A stretch of 64,000 nt of DNA from Caulobacter sp. 17J80-11 (GTDB taxonomy: Bacteria; Pseudomonadota; Alphaproteobacteria; Caulobacterales; Caulobacteraceae). The stretch spans positions 43,848-107,847 of the forward strand of contig NZ_JACSJI010000013.1 in the NCBI RefSeq assembly GCF_014349105.1. The letters are read 5' to 3'. Both the position numbers and the translations under genes were made by a program. The notes beneath the pieces are model-generated. The model searched no databases. It was not told where the DNA came from and saw only the letters and a list, made by a program, of their open reading frames with translations. Shown one piece after another: positions 52,979 through 62,379 of the stretch (positions are counted from its first letter, which is position 1; each line of letters begins with the position of its first letter).

Positions 52979-53677
52979 ATGTTCCGGACCATGGCTCAAC
53001 CCAAGACCATTCTGGTCGTCGACGACGACACCGACCTGCGCGAAGCGCTCGCCGAGCAGCTGGAGCTGCACGAGGAATTCCGCGCCGCCCAGGCCCCGAC
53101 CGCCGCCGAAGGCGTGCGCATGGGCAAGGAGCTGAAGGCGGACCTGATCCTGCTGGACGTGGACCTGCCCGACATGGACGGGCGCGAGGCCTGCCGGCTG
53201 CTGCGCAAGGCCGGCGTGCGCACGCCGATCATCATGCTGACCGGCGCCTCGACCGATTCGGACACCATCCTGGGGCTGGACGCCGGGGCCAACGACTACG
53301 TCACCAAGCCCTTCCGCTTCGCCGTGCTGCTGGCCCGCATCCGCGCCCACCTGCGCAGCCATGAGCAGTCCGAGGACGCGGTGTTCCGCATCGGGCCCTA
53401 CGAGTTCCGCCCGGCCGCCAAGCTGCTGGTCGACGCCAAGCAGAAGAAGATCCGGCTGACGGAAAAAGAGACCAACATCCTCAAGTACCTCTACCGCTCG
53501 GGCGCCAAGCCCGTGTCGCGCGAGGAGCTGCTGACCGAGGTCTGGGGCTACAACGCCGGGGTCACCACCCACACGCTGGAGACCCACGTCTACCGCCTGC
53601 GTCAGAAGATCGAGCCGGAGCCGAGCTCGGCGCGCCTGCTGCTGACGGAAGCGGGCGGGTACCGGCTGCAGCCCTGA
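52979..53677 (+). CDS. cenR: OmpR-family response regulator, CenR-like
   Basis: 232 residues from the ATG at 52979 with GGAG upstream (an alternative ATG four codons on). The receiver domain (about 10-122) has D60 as the phosphorylation site and K at TKPF. The winged-helix DNA-binding domain (about 140-230) includes VSREELLTEVWGYN and THTLETHVYRLRQKIE. I infer CenR, the essential envelope regulator of Caulobacter, from its sequence type and from its position beside xth and lolA; the cognate CenK kinase is not here. Confidence 0.72.
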   Translation: MFRTMAQPKTILVVDDDTDLREALAEQLELHEEFRAAQAPTAAEGVRMGKELKADLILLDVDLPDMDGREACRLLRKAGVRTPIIMLTGASTDSDTILGLDAGANDYVTKPFRFAVLLARIRAHLRSHEQSEDAVFRIGPYEFRPAAKLLVDAKQKKIRLTEKETNILKYLYRSGAKPVSREELLTEVWGYNAGVTTHTLETHVYRLRQKIEPEPSSARLLLTEAGGYRLQP

Positions 53678-53707
53678 CCTCCTTCTCCCCTTGAGGGAGA
53701 AGGAGGT
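53677..53707. terminator. Convergent-gap hairpin between cenR and xth
   Basis: ACCTCCTTCTCCC and GGGAGAAGGAGGT pair over 13 bp around a CTTGA loop, starting within the cenR stop codon and ending 2 bp before the xth stop. No T-run. It fits a compact bidirectional terminator. Confidence 0.75.
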
Positions 53708-53709
53708 AT

Positions 53710-54516
53710 CTAAAGATACAAATCCGCCGTCACCGGCGCGTGGTCGCTGGGGCGCTCCCAGGCGCGGACGTCGTCGTGCACCCGGCAGGAGGCCACGCCC
53801 ATGCGGAAGGCCGCGTCGCGCAGGCCGGGCGTCACCCACAGGTGGTCCAGCCGCAGGCCGCGGTTGGACTTGCGGAAATCGGCGGCGCGGTAGCTCCACC
53901 AGGAAAACAGCTTGTGCGGCTCCGGGATCGCCTCGCGGGCCAGGTCGATGAAGCCCAGCGAAGCCTGCAGCCCGCGCATGGCCTCGACCTCCACCGGCGT
54001 GTGGCTGACGATCCGCGACATCTGCTTGTGGCTCCAGACGTCGTTCTCGCCCGGCGCGATGTTCAGGTCGCCGGCGATGACCAGCGGCGCGTTCGGGTCG
54101 CGGCGGGACATCTCGGCGGTCAGGCGCTCATAGAAGTCCAGCTTGTGGTCGAACTTGGGGTTGACCGTGCGGTCGGGCACGTCGCCGCCGGCGGGGATGT
54201 AGAAGTTCTGGATCTCGATCCCGGCCACCACGGCCGAGACGGCGCGGGCGTGGCCCTCGCGGCAGACGTCCAGCGGGGGCGCGTCCTCGATCGGCAGGCG
54301 CGAGGCGATGGCCACCCCGTGCGAGCCTTTCTGGCCCTTCACCCGCAGGTGCGGCAGGCCGGCCTCGACGAAGGCGTTGGTGGGGAACTCCCCGTCGCGG
54401 CACTTGATTTCCTGCAGGCACAGGACGTCCGGCGCATGTTCGTCGACGAAGCGCGCGACCTGTTCGGCGCGCAGGCGGACGGAGTTGACGTTCCAGGTGG
54501 CGAGTCGGAGGCGCAT
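53710..54516 (-). CDS. xth: Exodeoxyribonuclease III
   Basis: 268 residues from the ATG at 54516. It is the AP endonuclease/3'-5' exonuclease of base-excision repair. ATWNVNSVRLR, LCLQEIKC (catalytic Glu), the metal Asp in VIAGDLNIAP, RLDHLWVTPGL and the final SDHAP (catalytic His) are all present. The long upstream frame to 54663 is shadow sequence and crosses a terminator. It belongs to the base-excision set with nth and alkB in this window. Confidence 0.97.
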   Translation of the reverse strand: MRLRLATWNVNSVRLRAEQVARFVDEHAPDVLCLQEIKCRDGEFPTNAFVEAGLPHLRVKGQKGSHGVAIASRLPIEDAPPLDVCREGHARAVSAVVAGIEIQNFYIPAGGDVPDRTVNPKFDHKLDFYERLTAEMSRRDPNAPLVIAGDLNIAPGENDVWSHKQMSRIVSHTPVEVEAMRGLQASLGFIDLAREAIPEPHKLFSWWSYRAADFRKSNRGLRLDHLWVTPGLRDAAFRMGVASCRVHDDVRAWERPSDHAPVTADLYL

Positions 54517-54580
54517 GGCCCCCATGTGCCCCTTCCATGCGGCGCAAGAAAGGCCCGGCGGCTCGGGCTGCCCTGCGCAT

Positions 54581-54612
54581 AAAAAAGACCCGGCTCGAGG
54601 GGAGCCGGGTCT
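54581..54612 (-). terminator. Intrinsic terminator downstream of lolA
   Basis: Stem AGACCCGGCTC/GAGCCGGGTCT (11 bp) with loop GAGGG. Read on the minus strand it is followed by a run of six Ts, so it ends the lolA transcript before xth. Confidence 0.92.
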
Positions 54613-54772
54613 GGGAAGGGATCGTCTCTCACGCCGCCGCCGGGAGGGGATGGGGTCCGGCACGGGAGAAACCGGCCGCCGCCGGTCTCTGTGGTCAAAA
54701 TGCCACGTGGAGGAAAATTGTCAATTAATAATTCGCTTCACGCTTGCGTGTAGCGCATACGCCACAGCTGGC

Positions 54773-55432
54773 TCACGAGCGCCCGGCGTTGCGCGACGGG
54801 TCGCGCAGCACGAACAGGTCGTTGTTGAGGCCGGAGGTCGGCTCCAGCGTGGTCAGTTGCACGCGGGTGCGCTGGCCCTGCGCGTCGGCCACCGTCCATT
54901 CCTTCAGCCGCATGGTGGGGCCGTCGATGAAGGCCAGGGTGATGGAGCCGTCGCCGGGCCGCTTGGCGTCGCGGGCGGTGATCTGGAAGCCGTCGGCGGT
55001 CTTGACCACGCGGTCGACCTTCACGCCCTTGTCCAGGCGGATCTGCTTGGCCAGGAAGACCTGCAGCGGCGTGGCCGACAGGGGATAGCGGTCGAAGGTC
55101 TTCAGCCGCGGGTCGTGAATGTTGACGTTGAAGCCGTCCGACACGACCAGCAGGCCCTTGTCGTAGGCGAAGCGGACCTTGCCGGGACGCTTTAGCCAGA
55201 AGTCGCCTTCCGAGCGGGCCCCGCGGGCGTCGGTCTGGACGAACCGGCCCTTGGCGGCGTCCAGGCCCTGCAGATAGGCGGCGGCCTTGTCGACCAGGGC
55301 CTTGTCCTCGGCGCTTAGAGGCGCGGCTTGAGCGGCCTGGGCGCGCGCGGGGGCGGCCAGCGAGGCCGTCAGCGGTACGGCCGCGGCGCCGAGAGCGGCG
55401 ATCGAGGCCAGAAGGGCGGTTCTCGTCTTCAT
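54773..55432 (-). CDS. lolA: Outer-membrane lipoprotein carrier protein LolA
   Basis: 219 residues from the ATG at 55432 behind AGGAGGAGACC. The Sec signal peptide ends near AAPARAQA. The mature protein carries lipoproteins from LolCDE to the outer membrane. The pattern AAAYLQGLDAAKGRFVQTDARGARSEGDFWLKRPGKVRFAYDKG, then VVSDGFNVNIHDPRLKT and QLTTLEPTSGLNNDLFVL, matches the LolA beta-barrel half-fold. It is followed by a terminator, then xth. Confidence 0.9.
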   Translation of the reverse strand: MKTRTALLASIAALGAAAVPLTASLAAPARAQAAQAAPLSAEDKALVDKAAAYLQGLDAAKGRFVQTDARGARSEGDFWLKRPGKVRFAYDKGLLVVSDGFNVNIHDPRLKTFDRYPLSATPLQVFLAKQIRLDKGVKVDRVVKTADGFQITARDAKRPGDGSITLAFIDGPTMRLKEWTVADAQGQRTRVQLTTLEPTSGLNNDLFVLRDPSRNAGRS

Positions 55433-55612
55433 GGTCTCCTCCTTGAACCGGATGCAGCGAAGCACGTCCAGTGGGCGGCGCTATGACGCCACCCCGGCCA
55501 TTGTGCGGCGCTGGGATGAAGGCCTGTTCAGGAAAGGAGTTCCAAGCGTCGGCGCCCCGAACGGCCCATGGGGGTCGGACCCAGATGGGGGCTCGGGGCG
55601 GACTTCGCGAGG

Positions 55613-58477
55613 TCAGGCGGGCGGGCGGCGCTCCTCGGGCGGCCGCTTCTCGGGAGCCGGCGCGACTTCCTCGGGCGCTTCGGCGCCTTCCTTGGCGAAG
55701 GTGGCGCGCTCGCGCGGGGCCTTGCTGCGGTCCTCGGCCCTGGCCGGCTTGCCGGCGGGCGAGGGCTCCAGCACCACCTGCTGCCTGGCCAGGTCCCAGC
55801 GGACCCGCACCCGCTCGCCCTCCTTCACCTCGTCGCCCAGCATGGCCGAGGCCAGCTTGGTCTCGATCTCCGAGCGGATCAGCCGGCGCAGTTCGCGCGC
55901 GCCGAATTCCGGCCGGAAGCCGGCGGCGGCCAGGTGCTCGACCATGGTGTCGTCGAACTCCAGCTCCAGCCCTTGCCCGTGCGCCGTGCGCTTCAGGCGC
56001 TCCAGCTGCAGCGACACGATCGAGCGGATCTCTTCCTTGCCGAGCGCGTGGAAGACGATGATCTCGTCGATGCGGTTGAGGAATTCGGGCCGGAAATGGC
56101 CGCGCAGCACGTCCATCAGCTCGCGCTTCACCCGGGCGGGGTCGTCCTCCTGGGCGCCGCGGGCGCGCAGGTTGCGCTGGATGATGTCGGCGCCGAGGTT
56201 CGAGGTCGCGATGATGAGGGTGTTGGTGAAGTCCACCACCCGGCCCTTGCCGTCGGTCAGCCGTCCGTCGTCGAACACCTGCAGCAGCACGTTGTAGACG
56301 TCAGGGTGGGCCTTCTCGATCTCGTCCAGCAGGACGACGCTGTAGGGCCGCCGGCGCACCCGCTCGGTCAGTTGGCCGCCCTCCTCGTAGCCCACGTAGC
56401 CGGGCGGCGCGCCGATCAGGCGAGCGACGGCGTGGCGCTCCATGTACTCGGACATGTCCATTCGGATCATGGCGTCTTCGTCGCCGAACACCGACTCGGC
56501 CAGGGCCTTGGCCAGCTCGGTCTTGCCGACCCCGGTCGGGCCCAGGAACAGGAAGGTGGCGATCGGGCCGCGGCCTTCACGCAGGCCCGCCCGGGCCAGG
56601 CGCACGGCGTCGGAGACCGCCTTGACCGCCTCCGTCTGGCCGACCACGCGCTTCTGCAGCTGCTCCTCCATCCTAGTCAGCTTTTCGCGTTCCGCGGCGG
56701 TCAGCTCCGTGACCGGCACGCCGGTCAGCTTGGAGACCACCTGGGCGATGTGCTCGACCTTGACTTCAGTGGAGGCCGAGCCGCGCTCGCGCTTCCAGCG
56801 CTCCTGCGCCTGGTCCATCGCTTTGGTGCGTGTGTCGAGTTGGGTCTGCAGGTCCTTGGCCCGGTCGGCCTGCTTGCGCGACTGGGCGTAGTCCAGCTCG
56901 CGGCGGATCTGGCGGATCTCCGACTCCAGCTCCTGCACGTCGACCGGACGGGCGGTGGCCGAGATCTTCACCCGAGCGGCGGCTTGGTCGATCAGGTCGA
57001 TGGCCTTGTCGGGCAAGAAGCGTCCGGTGAGATAGCGGTCCGACAGCTCGGCCGCGGCGATGATCGCTTCGTCGGTGACGGTGACCTTGTGGTGGGCCTC
57101 GAGCGTGTCGCGCAGGCCGCGCAGGATCATGATGGTCTGCGACACGGTCGGCTCGGGCACGAACACCGGCTGGAAGCGGCGCTCCAGCGCCGCGTCCTTC
57201 TCGATGTACTTTTGGTATTCGTTCAGCGTGGTGGCGCCGATCAGGTTCATCTCGCCACGCGCCAGCGCCGGCTTGAACACGTTGGCCGCGTCCAGCCCAC
57301 CCTCGCCGCCGCCAGCGCCCGCTCCGACGATGGTGTGGATCTCGTCGATGAACAGGATCAGGTCGTCCTGGGCGTCGCGGACCTCCTCGATGATCTGCTG
57401 GATGCGCTCCTCGAACTCGCCGCGGTACTTGGAGCCGGCCACCAGCGAGTTGACCGACAGCTCGACCAGCCGCTTTTCGCGCAGCGACTCCGGCACCTCG
57501 CCGCCCACGATGCGCTGGGCCAGGCCCTCGACGATGGCGGTCTTGCCGACCCCGGGCTCGCCGATTAGCACCGGATTGTTCTTCTTGCGCCGGGCCAGCA
57601 CTTCGATGGTGGTCTCGATCTCGTGGGCGCGGCCGATCACCGGGTCCAGCTTGCCCTCGCGGGCCATCTGCGTCAGGTCGCGGGACACCTTGTCGAGGTT
57701 GGGGGTGTTGGTCGGAGTTTCGACCTGGCCGGCCTCGGCCCCCTCGCCCACCACCTTGACCACCTGCTGGCGCAGGGCCTGGGGCGTCAGGCCGTAGCCT
57801 CGCAGCAGCTCGCCGGCGATGCCCTCCCCCTCCTCGGCCAGGCCGATCAGCAGGTGCTCGGGGCCGACGTAGGAATGGCGCAGCTCGCGCGAGGCCTGGA
57901 AGGCGCGGGCCAGCGCGCTCTTCACCCGCGGCGACACGCCGAGCTCGCCCTCCGCCTCGCCCGGCTTGCCGCGCGGGGAGGCGCTCTCCAGTTCCCGTCG
58001 CAGGTCGTCGATCGAGACCTTGAACTGCTCCAGCACCGTGCGGACCACATCGCTCTCGGTCAGCGCGGAGAGCAGGTGCTCGGTGTCCACCTCGCGCCGA
58101 CCCATCTCCTGGGTGCGCCGGGCGGCGCCCTGAAGGATCTCCTGGGCGTGCTGGCTGAGGTTCTCGGCCGGACCGGAGCGGGCCGAGGCGCGCGCTGCGC
58201 GGGCGGGGGGTTCGGGATCGTCGCCGTCGAACTCGGGCCCCCGGTCGCCGAACGGCGAGCTGGCGCGGCCTCCCCAGAAGTCGTCGCCGAACATGTCGCC
58301 GAGCATGCCCCGGTGTCGCCCGAACAGCGATTCGAGCGGCGAGGCGGAACGCTGCTCCCGCGCCAGGCGCGAATAGTCGACTTCGCAGAGCTGGATGGTT
58401 TCCCGTTCGCCGTCGCTGACGACCGTCGCCTGGACCGTCGCCGGCCGGACGCCGCAGACCTGGCAGAGACGCGCCAT
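55613..58477 (-). CDS. ClpE-like Clp ATPase with an N-terminal zinc finger
   Basis: 954 residues from the ATG at 58477 (GTG two codons earlier possible). Domains: an N-terminal C-X2-C...C zinc-finger-like segment (C5, C8, C31, then D34 where a fourth Cys or His is usual), a Clp-N double repeat (about 105-240), AAA-1 with GEPGVGKT (306-313), a short ~70-residue middle domain, and AAA-2 with GPTGVGKT (646-653). I do not see the ClpP-docking [ILV]GF/L loop after SNLGAD, so it may not feed ClpP. The C-terminal ~60 residues are charged and disordered. It resembles ClpC/ClpE of Gram-positives. Confidence 0.88.
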   Translation of the reverse strand: MARLCQVCGVRPATVQATVVSDGERETIQLCEVDYSRLAREQRSASPLESLFGRHRGMLGDMFGDDFWGGRASSPFGDRGPEFDGDDPEPPARAARASARSGPAENLSQHAQEILQGAARRTQEMGRREVDTEHLLSALTESDVVRTVLEQFKVSIDDLRRELESASPRGKPGEAEGELGVSPRVKSALARAFQASRELRHSYVGPEHLLIGLAEEGEGIAGELLRGYGLTPQALRQQVVKVVGEGAEAGQVETPTNTPNLDKVSRDLTQMAREGKLDPVIGRAHEIETTIEVLARRKKNNPVLIGEPGVGKTAIVEGLAQRIVGGEVPESLREKRLVELSVNSLVAGSKYRGEFEERIQQIIEEVRDAQDDLILFIDEIHTIVGAGAGGGEGGLDAANVFKPALARGEMNLIGATTLNEYQKYIEKDAALERRFQPVFVPEPTVSQTIMILRGLRDTLEAHHKVTVTDEAIIAAAELSDRYLTGRFLPDKAIDLIDQAAARVKISATARPVDVQELESEIRQIRRELDYAQSRKQADRAKDLQTQLDTRTKAMDQAQERWKRERGSASTEVKVEHIAQVVSKLTGVPVTELTAAEREKLTRMEEQLQKRVVGQTEAVKAVSDAVRLARAGLREGRGPIATFLFLGPTGVGKTELAKALAESVFGDEDAMIRMDMSEYMERHAVARLIGAPPGYVGYEEGGQLTERVRRRPYSVVLLDEIEKAHPDVYNVLLQVFDDGRLTDGKGRVVDFTNTLIIATSNLGADIIQRNLRARGAQEDDPARVKRELMDVLRGHFRPEFLNRIDEIIVFHALGKEEIRSIVSLQLERLKRTAHGQGLELEFDDTMVEHLAAAGFRPEFGARELRRLIRSEIETKLASAMLGDEVKEGERVRVRWDLARQQVVLEPSPAGKPARAEDRSKAPRERATFAKEGAEAPEEVAPAPEKRPPEERRPPA

Positions 58478-58750
58478 GGCCACACCTTTCGTGAGTGGGT
58501 TCGGCCGAGAAACCTCCGTGTCGCGGGTCGGGGTCCGCGAGGCTGCAGATTCACCGGCCTTGGCCGAAGGGACGCCGCCTCCGCGGGGGTCGGGTCGTTG
58601 CGCATGGGGTCAGCCGCGCTGGAACCCCAGTTTCGTCGGGATCGTTTCGGGTTCCTATTGCGACAAGGCGAAACGGGCCAGTTCGGCGCTTCCTCGCTGG
58701 CCAGCGACCGCGTGGCCCGGCACGCCGGGCCGCGCGAGGGAAACAACCAA

Positions 58751-59263
58751 ATGGCTGACATCCTCGGCCCGGGCGCGAAAGCGCCCGACTTCACCCTGAA
58801 CGTGACGCCGGATCAGAGACTGTCGCTCAGCGAGTTCCTGGGGCGGCGCGTGATCCTGGCCTTCTATCCCGCCGACTGGAGCCCGGTCTGCGGCGACCAG
58901 ATGGCGCTCTACAATCAGCTCTTGCCGGAGTTCCGACGGCTCGGGGCCGAGCTTGTAGGCGTGTCGGTGGACGGCGTCTGGTGCCATCAGGCCTTCGCCC
59001 AGCATCGCAACTTCCACTTCGCCCTGATGTCGGACTTCGAGCCGAAGGGCGAGGTGGCGAGCGCCTACGGCTGCTATCGGCAGCAGGAAGGCGTGGCCGG
59101 GCGGGCCCTGTTCGTCATCGACGAGAAGGGGGTGATCGTCTGGAGCTACCTGTCGCCCCTCGCCGTCAATCCGGGCGCCGACGGCATCCTCGACGCCCTC
59201 GAACGTATGTCTGGACCGGAGAAGGCTGATGTCGACTCTGCGAGTGCCCGTAACGTCGCTTGA
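58751..59263 (+). CDS. Peroxiredoxin (AhpC/TSA family)
   Basis: 170 residues. It reduces hydroperoxides. The peroxidatic C47 lies in FYPADWSPVC (a P-X3-S-X2-C variant of the motif), with C78 and C108 as possible resolving cysteines. The fold blocks GPGAKAPDFTLNVT, VILAFYP and LFVIDEKGVIVW are typical of Bcp/AhpE types. No N-terminal signal is present, so it is cytoplasmic. Its last 35 bases overlap the DsbA-like gene. Confidence 0.9.
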   Translation: MADILGPGAKAPDFTLNVTPDQRLSLSEFLGRRVILAFYPADWSPVCGDQMALYNQLLPEFRRLGAELVGVSVDGVWCHQAFAQHRNFHFALMSDFEPKGEVASAYGCYRQQEGVAGRALFVIDEKGVIVWSYLSPLAVNPGADGILDALERMSGPEKADVDSASARNVA

Positions 59264-59762
59264 CCACGTCCAGGGCCCGGAGGACGCCCCGGTCACCCTG
59301 GTCGAGTACGGCGACTACCAATGCCCCTACTGCGGGTTGGCCTATCCCGTGGTGAAGGCCATCCTGGCGCAGCTGCAAGGCCGGATCCGCTTCGCCTTCC
59401 GTCACTTCCCGCTGACCGAGGCCCACCCGCTGGCGGAGACCGCCGCCGAGGTCGCCGAATTCGCCGGCGAGCACGGCAAGTTCTGGCCGATGCACGACCT
59501 GATCTACGAGAACCAGCATCGGCTGAGCTTGCCGGGCCTGTTCGCCCTCGCCGGGGCGCTGGGCCTGCCGCAGGTCGAGATGCGCGACGCGCTCGGCGCG
59601 CACCGCTACGCCGGCAAGGTGCAGGCCGACTTCATGAGCGGCGTGCGCAGCGGCGTGAACGGCACGCCTAGCTTCTTCATCAACGGCGTGCGCCACGACG
59701 GCGGCTACGGCTATCCCGAGCTGATGGCCGGCATCGAACAGGCCATGATGGCCGAGGCCTAG
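59229..59762 (+). CDS. DsbA-like thioredoxin-fold oxidoreductase
   Basis: 177 residues. The active site is C32-PY-C35 in YGDYQCPYCG, followed by FRHFPLTEAHPLAETAAEVAEFA and the cis-proline GTPSFFING. No signal peptide is seen, so it works in the cytoplasm, unlike classical DsbA; the N-terminal extension matches the NhaA-C/DSBA-like group. The 35-nt overlap with the peroxiredoxin gene suggests a coupled thiol system in which this protein could recycle the peroxiredoxin. Confidence 0.87.
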   Translation: MSTLRVPVTSLDHVQGPEDAPVTLVEYGDYQCPYCGLAYPVVKAILAQLQGRIRFAFRHFPLTEAHPLAETAAEVAEFAGEHGKFWPMHDLIYENQHRLSLPGLFALAGALGLPQVEMRDALGAHRYAGKVQADFMSGVRSGVNGTPSFFINGVRHDGGYGYPELMAGIEQAMMAEA

Positions 59763-59841
59763 GTACGGGCGCGACAAGCGGCACTGTGCTGAGGCGCGAG
59801 GAGTCTCCAAGCCTCGCCTTTGCGAGTGGCGCTCCTCCGGC

Positions 59842-62262
59842 TCACGCCGCCGGCGGCGGGCCGGCCAGGACGTCGCGCTTGCCGGCGTGGTTGGCGGGGC
59901 TGACCACGCCTTCCTGCTCCATGCGCTCGATCAGCGAGGCGGCGCGGTTGTAGCCGATCTGCAGGCGGCGCTGGACGTAAGAGGTCGAGGCCTTGCGGTC
60001 GCGGGTGACCACGGCCACGGCGCGGTCGTACAGGTCGTCGCCCGAGCCGCCCTCGCCGCCGAAGTCGTCGGCCCCGCCGCCGCCGTCCTCGTCGCCGCCG
60101 GCGGTGACGTCTTCCAGATACTGCGGCGCGCCCTGGTCGCGCAGGAAGGTGGCCACCGCGTCGACCTCGCCGTCGGAGACGAACGGGCCGTGCAGGCGGG
60201 TCACGCGGCCGCCGCCGGCCATGTAGAGCATGTCGCCCTGGCCCAGCAGCTGCTCGGCGCCCTGCTCCTGCAGGATGGTGCGGCTGTCGATCTTGGAGGT
60301 GACCTGGAAGCTGATCCGGGTCGGGAAGTTGGCTTTGATGGTGCCGGTGATGACGTCCACCGACGGGCGCTGGGTGGCCATGATCAGGTGGATGCCGGCG
60401 GCACGCGCCATCTGGGCCAGGCGCTGCACCGCGCCTTCGATGTCCTTGCCGGCGACCATCATCAGGTCGGCCACTTCGTCGACGACCACGACCAGGTAGG
60501 GCATGGCCTCGGGGCGGATCTTCTCGCTCTCGAAGATCGGGCGGCCCGCGTCGTCGAAGCCGGTCTGCACGGTGCGCTCGAAGTGCTCGCCCTTGGCCGC
60601 CGCCTCGCGGGCGCGCTCGTTGTAGGAGGCGATGTTGCGCACGCCGATCTTGGACATCCGCCGATAGCGGTCCTCCATCTCGCGCACGGTCCACTTCAGG
60701 GCCACGACAGCCTTCTTCGGGTCGGTCACGACCGGGGCCAGAAGGTGCGGGATGCCGTCGTAGACCGACAATTCCAGCATCTTCGGGTCGATCATGATGA
60801 AGCGGCACTGCTCAGGCGGCAGGCGGTAGAGGATCGACAGGATCATGGCGTTGACGCCGACCGACTTGCCCGAGCCGGTGGTGCCGGCGATCAGCAGGTG
60901 GGGCATCTTGGCGAGGTCCGCGATGTAGGGCTCGCCGCCGATGGTCTCGCCCAGCGCCATGGGCAGGATGTGGCCGGACTTCTCGTACTCGGCCGAGGCC
61001 AGCAGGGCGCGCAGGTAGACGGTGTCGCGCTTCTGGTTGGGCAGCTCGATGCCGATGGCGTTGCGGCCCTGCACGACCGACACGCGGCAGGCGCGCGCGC
61101 TCATCGAACGCGCGATGTCGTCGGCCAGGGCCACGACCCGGGCGCTCTTCACGCCGGCGGCCGGGACCAGTTCGTAAAGGGTGACCACCGGACCCGGGCG
61201 GATCTGGTCGATCTGGCCGCGCACGCCGAACTCGGCCAGCACGCTCTCCAGCAGGCGTGCGTTCTGGCGCAGCGCCGCCTCGTCGTGGGCGGCCTGGCGG
61301 GCCTTGGGCTGGGACAGCATGTTCAGTTCGGGCAGGTGGAAGCCTTCCTGCTGCACGAACTCGAAGGCGCCCTGGTTCTCGCGGATCTCGCGGTCGGAGC
61401 TCTTGGGCAGCTTGACCTCGGCCACCTTCGGCCCGGCCGGCACGGTGTCGGCGAAGTCGTCCTCGTCGTCCGCCTCGTCGATGTCCAGCGGCGCGTCGAA
61501 CACGGGCGCGAGCTGCGGGCGGGCGGGCGGCTTCGGTGCGGTCTTCGGGATCGGCGCCTTGGCCGCCGGGCGGGCGGCCGGCGCGGCCTTGGCGCGCACC
61601 GGGGCGGGCGCCGGGCGAACCTGGCGGGTGCGCAGGCGCTGGGCCAGGGCGGCGACGGCGTTGGCGGCGTTCTTGAAGTCGGCGGGCGTGAGGCTCAGCG
61701 CATAGGCGAAGCCCGCGCCGGCGAGGACGAGCAGCAGGATCGCGCCGATCGCGCCCGCGCCCGGCAGCTTCAGGAAGCTGAAGCCCGCGGCGATCAGGTC
61801 CAGCAGGCCCGAACCCCAGAAGCCGCCCAGGCCCTTGGCCAGCGGCCACTGCGACGGCGGCGTCGGGCCCGACAGGGCGCCGGCCAGGGCCACCACGGCG
61901 GCGAAGGCGACCAGCGCCTTGATGCGCATGCGCATGCGCCGGGCGTCCGGATTGGGGTCGGCGGCCCGGGCCAGGCCGAACAGCACCATGAAGATGGCGG
62001 CGATCCAGGCGGCCAGGCCCAGCGACTGCAGGAACAGGTCGGCGACGTTGGCGCCGAAGCCGCCCAGCACGTTCCGGGCCGCGACGCCGGAAGCGGTGTT
62101 CCAGCTGGGATCGGCCGCGTCGTAGGTGGCGAAGCTGAGCAGCGCCGCGACGCCAAAAGCCGAGGTCAGGCCGCCGCGGAAGCGCGCGGCCAGCGGCGCG
62201 CGCCAGACCCCGCCCGCGGTGTCGATGATCCTCGCGCCGACCATGGCCGCCACGCCCGTCAT
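59842..62262 (-). CDS. ftsK: DNA translocase FtsK
   Basis: 806 residues from the ATG at 62262 behind GGAG. Four N-terminal transmembrane helices (about 20-40, 60-85, 95-115 and 150-190) anchor it at the septum, followed by a proline/alanine linker. The motor has Walker A GTTGSGKS (K466), Walker B VVVVDEVADLM and the QARP... TRISFQVTSKIDSRTIL block, and the C-terminal gamma winged helix ends with YVQRRLQIGYNRAASLIERMEQEGVVSP, which reads KOPS. It resolves and segregates the chromosome termini at division. Confidence 0.97.
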   Translation of the reverse strand: MTGVAAMVGARIIDTAGGVWRAPLAARFRGGLTSAFGVAALLSFATYDAADPSWNTASGVAARNVLGGFGANVADLFLQSLGLAAWIAAIFMVLFGLARAADPNPDARRMRMRIKALVAFAAVVALAGALSGPTPPSQWPLAKGLGGFWGSGLLDLIAAGFSFLKLPGAGAIGAILLLVLAGAGFAYALSLTPADFKNAANAVAALAQRLRTRQVRPAPAPVRAKAAPAARPAAKAPIPKTAPKPPARPQLAPVFDAPLDIDEADDEDDFADTVPAGPKVAEVKLPKSSDREIRENQGAFEFVQQEGFHLPELNMLSQPKARQAAHDEAALRQNARLLESVLAEFGVRGQIDQIRPGPVVTLYELVPAAGVKSARVVALADDIARSMSARACRVSVVQGRNAIGIELPNQKRDTVYLRALLASAEYEKSGHILPMALGETIGGEPYIADLAKMPHLLIAGTTGSGKSVGVNAMILSILYRLPPEQCRFIMIDPKMLELSVYDGIPHLLAPVVTDPKKAVVALKWTVREMEDRYRRMSKIGVRNIASYNERAREAAAKGEHFERTVQTGFDDAGRPIFESEKIRPEAMPYLVVVVDEVADLMMVAGKDIEGAVQRLAQMARAAGIHLIMATQRPSVDVITGTIKANFPTRISFQVTSKIDSRTILQEQGAEQLLGQGDMLYMAGGGRVTRLHGPFVSDGEVDAVATFLRDQGAPQYLEDVTAGGDEDGGGGADDFGGEGGSGDDLYDRAVAVVTRDRKASTSYVQRRLQIGYNRAASLIERMEQEGVVSPANHAGKRDVLAGPPPAA

Positions 62263-62311
62263 GCCGCCGTCTCCGAAGTGAAGCTGAACCGCCCCGTTTT
62301 GCCCCGAGAAG

Positions 62312-62327
62312 GTTAAGGCGCGTTTAC
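62312..62327. promoter_or_regulatory. Candidate CtrA box upstream of ftsK
   Basis: Read on the minus strand the sequence is GTAA-N7-TTAAC, one base off the CtrA consensus TTAA-N7-TTAAC, 50 bp upstream of the ftsK start. CtrA is the Caulobacterales cell-cycle master regulator. Only a candidate. Confidence 0.35.
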
Positions 62328-62379
62328 GAGCGGGCTCCGCCACTGGACGCCGACGCTTGAAGAAGCGCATATCGCGGCC

